Part shown: positions 57,922 to 64,000 of the stretch, piece after piece
Numbering within the stretch: position 1 is the first letter of the stretch
How the letters are laid out: each line of letters opens with the position of its first letter
Source: Aliarcobacter thereius LMG 24486
Lineage (GTDB): Bacteria; Campylobacterota; Campylobacteria; Campylobacterales; Arcobacteraceae
Reading direction: 5' to 3'
Length of the DNA stretch: 64,000 bases
Assembly: GCF_004214815.1 (NCBI RefSeq)
Contig: NZ_CP035926.1
Location: forward strand, 1,302,001 to 1,366,000
Translations under genes and position numbers: made by a program
Notes under the pieces: model-generated
Databases searched by the model: none
Told to the model about the DNA's origin: nothing
What the model saw: the letters and a program-made list of their open reading frames with translations, nothing else

Positions 57922-59103
57922 TTAACTTCTATAATCTGCATTAATTTCTACATATTTATAACCTAAATCACAACCATAAGCTGTAAATTTTCCACTACCA
58001 ACTCCTAAATCACAAATTATTTTATATTTATCATTTTTAAGAACATCTCCTGCTTGTTTCTCAACTTCTGCATCAAAACATATCTCACCTTTATTAAATA
58101 CAACAACATCGTTATATGATATTACTAATTTTTCATCATCACAAATAACTTGTGATGCTCCAATTGTTGAAGCAATTCTTCCAAAATTTGGATCTTCTCC
58201 AAAAAGAGCTGTTTTTACTAATAAAGAATTAGATAGAGCTTTTGCAGCAATTTCAGCTTCTTTATCATCTTTTGCATTTATAACTTCAAATGCAGCAACT
58301 TTTTTAGCTCCTTCTCCATCAGCTACCATAAGCATTGCCATATCATTCATAACCAATCTTAGAGCTTCAGTAAAAGCATCTTTATCATAAGCATCTGATT
58401 TTCCATTTGCCAAAACTAAAACTGTATCATTCGTTGAAGTGTCTCCATCAACACTAATTGCATTAAAAGTTGTATGTTTATTGAGTTCTAATGCATTTTT
58501 TATATCTTCATAAGGAGCATTTGCATCTGTACAAATAAAACAAAGCATAGTTGCTAAATTTGGATTAATCATTCCAGCACCTTTTGCGACTGCTCCTATT
58601 TTAAATGATTTTCCATCTTCAAGCTTTACTTCATACATACAAGCTTTAGGATATGCATCTGTTGTCATAATAGCTTTTGATAAATTCTCTCCACTTTTTG
58701 CACTTAAATCAAATTTTTTAGCACCATTTACAAGTTTTTCTATTGGAAGTCTATTTCCTATAACTCCTGTACTACTCATAATTGGATTATATAAATCAAA
58801 ATCTAATTTTGAAAATAGATTTTTAATATCTTCAATACCTTTTTTTCCTGTTAATGCATTTGCATTTTTTGAATTTATTAATACAAAATTTGTTTTAAAA
58901 CCTTCTTCATATTGTAAAAAATGCTTAAGTGGTGCTGCTTGAAATTTATTATTTGTAAATATAGCTGCAACTGTACAAGGCTCTTTCGTATATATAAATC
59001 CCAAATCATTATTTCCATTTGGTTTAAGTCCTGCATGAATTCCATCACAAAAGAAACCATCAATTTGATCTATATAAGCTTTTATTGGTAAAATTGTAAA
59101 CAT
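57922..59103 (-). CDS. argJ: Bifunctional ornithine acetyltransferase / N-acetylglutamate synthase
   Basis: ArgJ transfers acetyl from N-acetylornithine to glutamate in arginine synthesis and may also make N-acetylglutamate from acetyl-CoA. The 393-residue precursor cleaves itself before Thr in KGAGMINPNLATMLCF; other marks are SSTGVIGNRLP, IMTTDAYPK and VDGDTSTNDTV. Both chains are complete. The start (ATG 59103) follows AGGGAGATAT, two bases after the stop of the channel-like gene. Confidence 0.94.
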   Translation of the reverse strand: MFTILPIKAYIDQIDGFFCDGIHAGLKPNGNNDLGFIYTKEPCTVAAIFTNNKFQAAPLKHFLQYEEGFKTNFVLINSKNANALTGKKGIEDIKNLFSKLDFDLYNPIMSSTGVIGNRLPIEKLVNGAKKFDLSAKSGENLSKAIMTTDAYPKACMYEVKLEDGKSFKIGAVAKGAGMINPNLATMLCFICTDANAPYEDIKNALELNKHTTFNAISVDGDTSTNDTVLVLANGKSDAYDKDAFTEALRLVMNDMAMLMVADGEGAKKVAAFEVINAKDDKEAEIAAKALSNSLLVKTALFGEDPNFGRIASTIGASQVICDDEKLVISYNDVVVFNKGEICFDAEVEKQAGDVLKNDKYKIICDLGVGSGKFTAYGCDLGYKYVEINADYRS

Positions 59104-59105
59104 TT

Positions 59106-60233
59106 TTATATCTCCCTTGGTTCATTTATTAAATTTAATACTCTTTTTGCTCTCACAATTCCTTTTTGAGAGCCAACAATAAGAAGTTTTGAATTTTTAT
59201 TTATAACTTTATCACCTTTTGGTAAATGTATAAAAACTCCATTTTCTTCAGTGATTCCTATAACTGATATTTTCAATTTTTCTCTTAGATTAAGATCTTT
59301 TAACTCTTTTCCTACAATCCATGCATCATCTCTTATAAAGAAATCTTCCATTGTAATTGGGCTATCTTTTTTATATAAGAACTCATCTAAAATATTTTCC
59401 ATATCTGGACTAATAGCCATTGCACTAACTCTTTTTGCCATCAATGATGGAGTTGCAACAACTTTATCTGCTCCTAATTTTTTTAATCTTATTTTCTCAT
59501 TTTGTGTTTCAGCATTTGAAATAATTAAAAATGGAGCTCGTTCTAACTCTTTTTCATATAGTCTTACTGAAGCAATTAAAGTAATATTATCAGAAATATT
59601 TTTTGATAAAGAGATTGCTCCTTTTGCTGAACTTAGATGTGATTTTAAGAATGATGTCTCTTTATATGGTTCATCTTTTACAAAATATGGATATCCATGC
59701 TCTTTTGCAATATTTTCTATATCATCACTTGGATCAACTACAACAAAAGGAATATGATTTTCTCTAAACTGTTTTGCAACTTGTGCTGTATATTCATTGT
59801 GATAAAAAAGTACAAAATGTTTTCTCAATCTCGCTATTTTATAAAGCATTTTTCTCTCCTTTAGTAAAGCTCTTAAATTTCCATTTGTAAAAACATCGAT
59901 TACCACTCCAACTGCAAAAATCAAACTTGTAAATCCTGCAATCATTAAAAATACAGTAAAAAGTATTGTCTCATTTTTGAAATTTGACTCATTTAAAGCA
60001 CCAAATCCTGTATTAGTAAGTGTATATGATGTTTGAAATATTGCATGCATTATTGAATAATCTTCAAAATATACATATCCTAAAACTCCAATAATCATAA
60101 GAGATTGAATTAGAATAAGTGGTAATCTAATTGGTTTTAATTTTGAGTAAAGTAAGGGATTTAAATCATATTGCGGTTTAGAGCTAGTAAGTTCCCAGCC
60201 TAAACCTTTCTTAATTTTTGTAAAAATGCTCAT
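59106..60233 (-). CDS. Potassium-channel-like protein with RCK (TrkA-N/C) domains
   Basis: The 375-residue inner-membrane protein has two transmembrane helices (about 34-55 and 88-112) around a pore-like loop. Cytoplasmic TrkA-N (about 135-260) and TrkA-C (about 290-370) domains follow, the MthK/Kch plan. The pore sequence TLTNTGFGALNE is a degenerate form of the TVGYG filter, so K+ selectivity is uncertain. The TrkA-N Gly-rich loop is also poor (LFYHNEYTAQVA). It could be a channel of altered selectivity. The assignment to the family is good; the ion is not. Confidence 0.8.
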   Translation of the reverse strand: MSIFTKIKKGLGWELTSSKPQYDLNPLLYSKLKPIRLPLILIQSLMIIGVLGYVYFEDYSIMHAIFQTSYTLTNTGFGALNESNFKNETILFTVFLMIAGFTSLIFAVGVVIDVFTNGNLRALLKERKMLYKIARLRKHFVLFYHNEYTAQVAKQFRENHIPFVVVDPSDDIENIAKEHGYPYFVKDEPYKETSFLKSHLSSAKGAISLSKNISDNITLIASVRLYEKELERAPFLIISNAETQNEKIRLKKLGADKVVATPSLMAKRVSAMAISPDMENILDEFLYKKDSPITMEDFFIRDDAWIVGKELKDLNLREKLKISVIGITEENGVFIHLPKGDKVINKNSKLLIVGSQKGIVRAKRVLNLINEPREI

Positions 60234-60253
60234 AAAAGCACTTTTCTAAACAA

Positions 60254-60442
60254 TTATGAGTGTTTTTTAAGAGTTCTTAGCTCTTTTGCAGAAATTTTTA
60301 ATTTCATAGTTGAACCATCTTCTGTCATAACTCTAATAGTTCTAATATTTGGTAAAAATCTTCTTTTTGTTCTGTTTTTTGCGTGGCTAACGTTGTATCC
60401 AACCATTGGCCCTTTTCCTGAAATTGCACATCTTCTTGCCAT
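60254..60442 (-). CDS. rpmB: Ribosomal protein L28
   Basis: The 62-residue protein has the L28 start MARRCAISGKGPMVGYNVSH, the basic middle KNRTKRRFLPNIRTIRV and a C-terminal LKISAKELRTLKKH. It is a normal short form and is complete. No zinc cysteine pair is present beyond Cys5, as in C-minus forms. It is 20 bp upstream of the channel-like gene. Confidence 0.96.
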   Translation of the reverse strand: MARRCAISGKGPMVGYNVSHAKNRTKRRFLPNIRTIRVMTEDGSTMKLKISAKELRTLKKHS

Positions 60443-60507
60443 TTTCTTATTCCTTTTTTATAGTGAAAAATATTTGCGTATTGTATCTCAAAATTCTTAA
60501 GTTAGAT

Positions 60508-61380
60508 TTAAATTTTCTCTATAATCTCTTCAAATTTAAGAATATTTCTATTTAATTCAAGCTCTTTTGCTATTTTTCTATTTTGTTTTTTTATATTATT
60601 TAACTCATTTACATCGTGTAAAACAGCATCTATTTTAAATGGTGTACTTGGATCATTTGGTCTATCCATAGTAGAAAAAACATCTATTAACTCTTTTATA
60701 TCATTGTTAATAGTAGAAAAAACCACACATTTACAGTACATAGCTTTTATTACACTTGAAGCTATATTTTTACTATGACTTGGAAGTAAGAATATATCAC
60801 TTGCTGAAAATATCTCATCAATATTTGAGTTTTTATTATCTAATAAAATTATCTTATTTTGTAATCTTTCATATTTTGGTAAAGAAAATTCTAAATTTTT
60901 CAACTGCTGTTTTGAACCTAAAATTAAAACTTTATAATCTATATAAGAGATATTTGAAACAATATCTAAAAACTCTTTTATTCCACTTGTTTTAAAATTA
61001 TTTGCAGAAAATAAAATAAGTTTTGTATTATCACTTAATTCAAACTCTTTTTTATATTTCTCTTTTACTATTTTTTCTTTTGAATAAATAATATTTGCAC
61101 TAGGATAGATTACATCTATTTTATTTTCTTCAATCTCTGCTTTTTTACTAATCTCATGTAAATTTGAAAATGAGTTTGTAATAATATGTTTTGATTTTTT
61201 TGCATAAGCAATAGCTTCATCATCTATACTTCCACTATGAAAATATATATCAATATTGTCATTTTTGTTTCCAAATATTTTTGACAAAAGAGGTTTTTTG
61301 TATATTTTAATCCAAGCATTTTCTTTTATTTTTTCTATTAAACTATTTATTGTTTTATAATGTATAACTATGTTTTTCAA
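60508..61380 (-). CDS. Glycosyltransferase family 1-like protein
   Basis: The 290-residue protein has the GT-B C-terminal half: LILFSANNFKTSGIKEFLDIV, VLILGSKQQLKNLE and SASDIFLLPSHSKNIASSVIKAMYCKCVVFST, the usual donor-binding E-less variant. The N-terminal domain is short. The start is TTG 61380 after GGATAAAAGA. It lies divergent from the ADP-heptose genes, so a role in lipopolysaccharide core assembly is likely but inferred. Confidence 0.78.
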   Translation of the reverse strand: MKNIVIHYKTINSLIEKIKENAWIKIYKKPLLSKIFGNKNDNIDIYFHSGSIDDEAIAYAKKSKHIITNSFSNLHEISKKAEIEENKIDVIYPSANIIYSKEKIVKEKYKKEFELSDNTKLILFSANNFKTSGIKEFLDIVSNISYIDYKVLILGSKQQLKNLEFSLPKYERLQNKIILLDNKNSNIDEIFSASDIFLLPSHSKNIASSVIKAMYCKCVVFSTINNDIKELIDVFSTMDRPNDPSTPFKIDAVLHDVNELNNIKKQNRKIAKELELNRNILKFEEIIEKI

Positions 61381-61463
61381 TCTTTTATCCTATTTTTTTA
61401 AAATGTAATTATAGTTAAAAGTGCTTTATGTTATTATTTACTCTTATTATGAAAAGGTTTTAT

Positions 61464-61991
61464 ATGAAAAAAAGATTAATCTTTCTTGATAGAGATGGAG
61501 TTATAAATGAAGACTTTGGATATGTTTCAAAAATTGAGAACTTTAAATTTTGCAAAGGTGTTTTTGAAGCTTGTAAAGAGTTTTTAAAACTTGGTTTTGA
61601 GATAGTTATTGTAACAAATCAATCAGGAATTGGTAGAGGATATTATACAATTGATGATTTTAAAGATTTAACTAATCATATGTTAAATGAATTTAAAAAA
61701 GAGAATATAGATATTTTAAAAGTATATTTTTGCCCTCATAATCCTGATCTTGATTGTTCATGTAGAAAACCAAAAAATGGAATGGTTTTAGAAGCTTTAA
61801 GTGATTTTGACATTGATTTAAATAACTCTTGGTTAATTGGTGATAAATTAAGTGATATAGAGTGTGCAAAAAATGCTAATATTCCAAACAGAGTTTTAAT
61901 AAATGAAAAAGATGAAAAGAATAAAGACTTTTTTGTAGCAAAAAGTTTATTTGATAGCTTAAAATATATAAAGGAAAAATATGAAATATAA
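61464..61991 (+). CDS. gmhB: D-glycero-beta-D-manno-heptose-1,7-bisphosphate 7-phosphatase
   Basis: GmhB removes the 7-phosphate from heptose bisphosphate in ADP-heptose synthesis. The 175-residue HAD enzyme has DRDGVINEDFGYV with the catalytic Asp residues, TNQSGIGRGYY and a zinc-binding CPHNPDLDCSCRKPKNGM. I start at ATG 61464 with AAAAGG upstream; the frame extends to 61428. It overlaps hldD by 11 bp and opens a heptose operon. Confidence 0.94.
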   Translation: MKKRLIFLDRDGVINEDFGYVSKIENFKFCKGVFEACKEFLKLGFEIVIVTNQSGIGRGYYTIDDFKDLTNHMLNEFKKENIDILKVYFCPHNPDLDCSCRKPKNGMVLEALSDFDIDLNNSWLIGDKLSDIECAKNANIPNRVLINEKDEKNKDFFVAKSLFDSLKYIKEKYEI

Positions 61992-62988
61992 CAATATAAA
62001 TTTTAATAAAAAAACAATTTTAATAACTGGTGGAGCTGGTTTTATAGGTTCAAACTTGGCATTTTATTTTCAAAAAAATTATCCAGAAGCAAAAATTGTA
62101 GTTTTGGATTGTTTTAGAAGTGGTGAAACTTTTTCTAATGGAAATTTAAAAAGCTTTGGACACTTTAAAAATTTAATTGGCTTTAATGGAGTTGTGATAA
62201 GTGGTGATATAAATGATAAAAAACTTCTAAAATCTTTAGAAAATGATTATAGATTTGATTATATTTTTCATCAAGCAGCTATATCTGATACAACTGCACT
62301 TGAACAAGATATTATGATAAAAACAAATGTAAATGCTTATGAAGATCTATTAAAAATTGCAATTAAACATAAAGCAAATATGATTTATGCTTCAAGTGCC
62401 GCTACTTATGGAGATAGTGATAGATTTGAAGTTGGATTTGAAAAACCAAACAATGTTTATGGATTTTCAAAAGTTATGATGGATAATATTACATATGAGT
62501 ATTTAAAACAAGATTTACCAATCTCTATTGTAGGGCTTAAATATTTTAATGTTTATGGTTCAAAAGAGTTCTTCAAAAATAAAACTGCTTCAATGGTAGT
62601 TCAATTTGGACATCAAATTTTAAAAGGAGAAACTCCAAAACTTTTTGAAGGAAGTGATAAAATATTAAGAGATTTTATCTATATAGAAGATATTATTCAA
62701 GCAAATATAAAAGCAACAAAACCAAAAAAATCTGGTGTTTATAATGTTGGAACTGGAAAAGCTAGAAGTTTTGAAGATATTGTAAATATTCTACAAAAAA
62801 ATTTAGAAATAGATAATGGTAAAAACTATATTCCAAATCCATTTATTGGTTCTTACCAATTTTTTACTGAAGCGAATATAGAAACTACAAAAAAATTCTT
62901 AAATTATGAACCAAGATTTTCTCTTGAAGATGGAATAAAAGATTATATACCTGAAATTAAAAGATTATTTACAGAAGAGATAAAATGA
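61981..62988 (+). CDS. hldD: ADP-L-glycero-D-manno-heptose 6-epimerase
   Basis: HldD (RfaD) epimerises ADP-D-glycero-heptose to the L form for lipopolysaccharide. The 335-residue short-chain epimerase has GGAGFIGSNLAFYF (17-30), ASSAATYGD with the catalytic Ser/Thr zone and YGFSKVMMD with Tyr-x3-Lys. It overlaps gmhB and, by four bases (ATGA), hldE. Confidence 0.95.
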   Translation: MKYNNINFNKKTILITGGAGFIGSNLAFYFQKNYPEAKIVVLDCFRSGETFSNGNLKSFGHFKNLIGFNGVVISGDINDKKLLKSLENDYRFDYIFHQAAISDTTALEQDIMIKTNVNAYEDLLKIAIKHKANMIYASSAATYGDSDRFEVGFEKPNNVYGFSKVMMDNITYEYLKQDLPISIVGLKYFNVYGSKEFFKNKTASMVVQFGHQILKGETPKLFEGSDKILRDFIYIEDIIQANIKATKPKKSGVYNVGTGKARSFEDIVNILQKNLEIDNGKNYIPNPFIGSYQFFTEANIETTKKFLNYEPRFSLEDGIKDYIPEIKRLFTEEIK

Positions 62989-64000
62989 TAGATATAAGTA
63001 AAAAGCCAAATATACTTGTAGTTGGTGATTTGATGATAGATCACTATTTATGGGGATCTTGCGATAGAATTTCACCTGAAGCACCTGTTCAAGTTGTAAA
63101 TGTAAAAAAAGAGAGTGCAACTTTAGGTGGAGCTGGAAATGTTATAAATAATCTTGTTGCTTTAGGAAGCAAAGTTGAAGTAATTAGTGTAATTGGTGAT
63201 GATAGTGTTGCAAATGAACTAAAAATTCTTTTAGAAAAAATTGGTGTAAATTCTAATAATCTAGTAATAGAAGAAAATAGAAAAACTTCTAAAAAAAGCC
63301 GACTTATGGCATCAAATCAACAAGTTTTAAGATACGATAGCGAAAGTGTTGAAAATATAAGTGATGAAAGTTCTAAAAAAATTTTAGAAGCAATATCAAA
63401 AAATATTAAATCTTACAATGCAATTATTTTATCTGATTATAAAAAAGGTGTTTTAACATCTTCTTTAACTCAAAATATAATCAAAATTGCAAATGAAAAT
63501 AAGATTAAAGTTTTAGCAGATCCAAAAGGAAAAGATTTTTCTAAATATAAAGGTGCTTATACTTTAACTCCAAATAAAAAAGAGGCAATTGAAGCTACAA
63601 ATATTGATATCAAAGATGAAAACTCTTTGATTGAAGCTTTAAAAAATTTAAAAGAAAAGTGTGATTTAGATGTTTCACTTATAACTTTAAGCGAACAAGG
63701 AATTGCAATATTCGATGAAAAACTTTTTACAAGTCCAACTGTTGCAAGAGAAGTTTTTGATGTAACAGGAGCTGGAGATACGGTTATTGCATCTATTACT
63801 TTTGCTCTTTCTTGCGGACTTGATATTAAAAAAGCTCTATATTTTGCAAATTTAGCAGCAGGAGTTGTTGTAGGAAAAATTGGTAGTGCAACTGCATCTT
63901 TAGATGAAATCTATGAATATGAATCAAGTTTAAATAAATCAAGTTCATCAAGCCATATAAAAACTTTTGAAGAGATAGAAAAACTTGCACTTAAGTTTCA
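62985..64000 (+). CDS. hldE: Bifunctional heptose-7-phosphate kinase / adenylyltransferase (5' part)
   Basis: About 338 codons of HldE are visible: the PfkB-type kinase domain with DLMIDHYLWG, TLGGAGNVINN near the start, DYKKGVLTS, ADPKG and FDVTGAGDTVIA near residue 260. The domain ends near 310, and the cytidylyltransferase-like adenylyltransferase domain would lie beyond the window edge. The start ATG overlaps hldD. The operon makes ADP-heptose from the bisphosphate. Confidence 0.93.
   Translation, partial: MIDISKKPNILVVGDLMIDHYLWGSCDRISPEAPVQVVNVKKESATLGGAGNVINNLVALGSKVEVISVIGDDSVANELKILLEKIGVNSNNLVIEENRKTSKKSRLMASNQQVLRYDSESVENISDESSKKILEAISKNIKSYNAIILSDYKKGVLTSSLTQNIIKIANENKIKVLADPKGKDFSKYKGAYTLTPNKKEAIEATNIDIKDENSLIEALKNLKEKCDLDVSLITLSEQGIAIFDEKLFTSPTVAREVFDVTGAGDTVIASITFALSCGLDIKKALYFANLAAGVVVGKIGSATASLDEIYEYESSLNKSSSSSHIKTFEEIEKLALKF

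Noticed and set aside
59251-59757. 168-codon open frame antisense to the channel-like gene
   Set aside because: It is a shadow frame; low complexity, no RBS.

Overview
The window is AT-rich DNA from a member of the Campylobacterota, most likely Arcobacter/Aliarcobacter. The evidence is a tmRNA tag reading ANNTNYAPAYAKAA, a carboxyspermidine-type polyamine pathway, an ATP synthase c subunit with its own signal peptide, many sCache chemoreceptor features and the overall protein character. The species cannot be fixed from the sequence alone. Most genes are on the minus strand.

Region 1 (1-8.6 kb) is accessory. A minus-strand operon reads zinc-knuckle mini-protein, KAP-family P-loop NTPase, type III methyltransferase (Mod), RhuM-family protein, type III restriction helicase (Res, running off the left edge). 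It looks like a type III restriction-modification locus enlarged by a membrane-anchored KAP NTPase. Next to it lie a Gp2/YagK-like HUH replication protein, a palindromic AT-rich intergenic stretch and an excisionase-like regulator, the remains of a small phage- or plasmid-like element. A chemoreceptor (8.8-11.2 kb) and mogA (11.4-11.9 kb) separate this from the next island.

Region 2 (11.9-21.1 kb) is a second mobile region. It holds a recombination/anti-restriction style module (DUF2958, Rad52-like annealing protein, Gp157-like, DUF932), a second excisionase-like gene and a composite transposon. The transposon has two direct copies of one IS4-type element around an aadA-like aminoglycoside nucleotidyltransferase. 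A 7-bp duplication brackets the whole unit, and removing it restores a 171-codon gene without a stop, so the insertion event can be read directly. The last gene of the module runs in frame into mogA, marking the island boundary.

Region 3 (21.1-46.4 kb) is mostly core: Fic protein, folE, corA, a competence/type II secretion-like set (L-like, M-like, E, F) behind era and comM, def-clpP-tig, two tandem PPK2 kinases, nspC with its dehydrogenase, tmRNA, an iron/haem periplasmic cluster (two imelysins, two di-haem proteins, a fatty acid hydroxylase-like membrane protein), an AsmA-like protein, atpE and a ComEA-like protein.

Region 4 (46.5-52.3 kb) is a complete rRNA operon on the minus strand, 16S-tRNA-Ile-tRNA-Ala-23S-5S, with visible precursor stems, preceded by two identical tRNA-Asn genes and a perfect TTGACA-17-TATAAT promoter. 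Region 5 (52.3-64 kb) carries hemE, a YqhA protein, asd, gyrA, a DUF465 protein, argJ, a potassium-channel-like protein with a degenerate filter, rpmB, a glycosyltransferase and, on the plus strand, the ADP-heptose operon gmhB-hldD-hldE (the last cut by the window edge).
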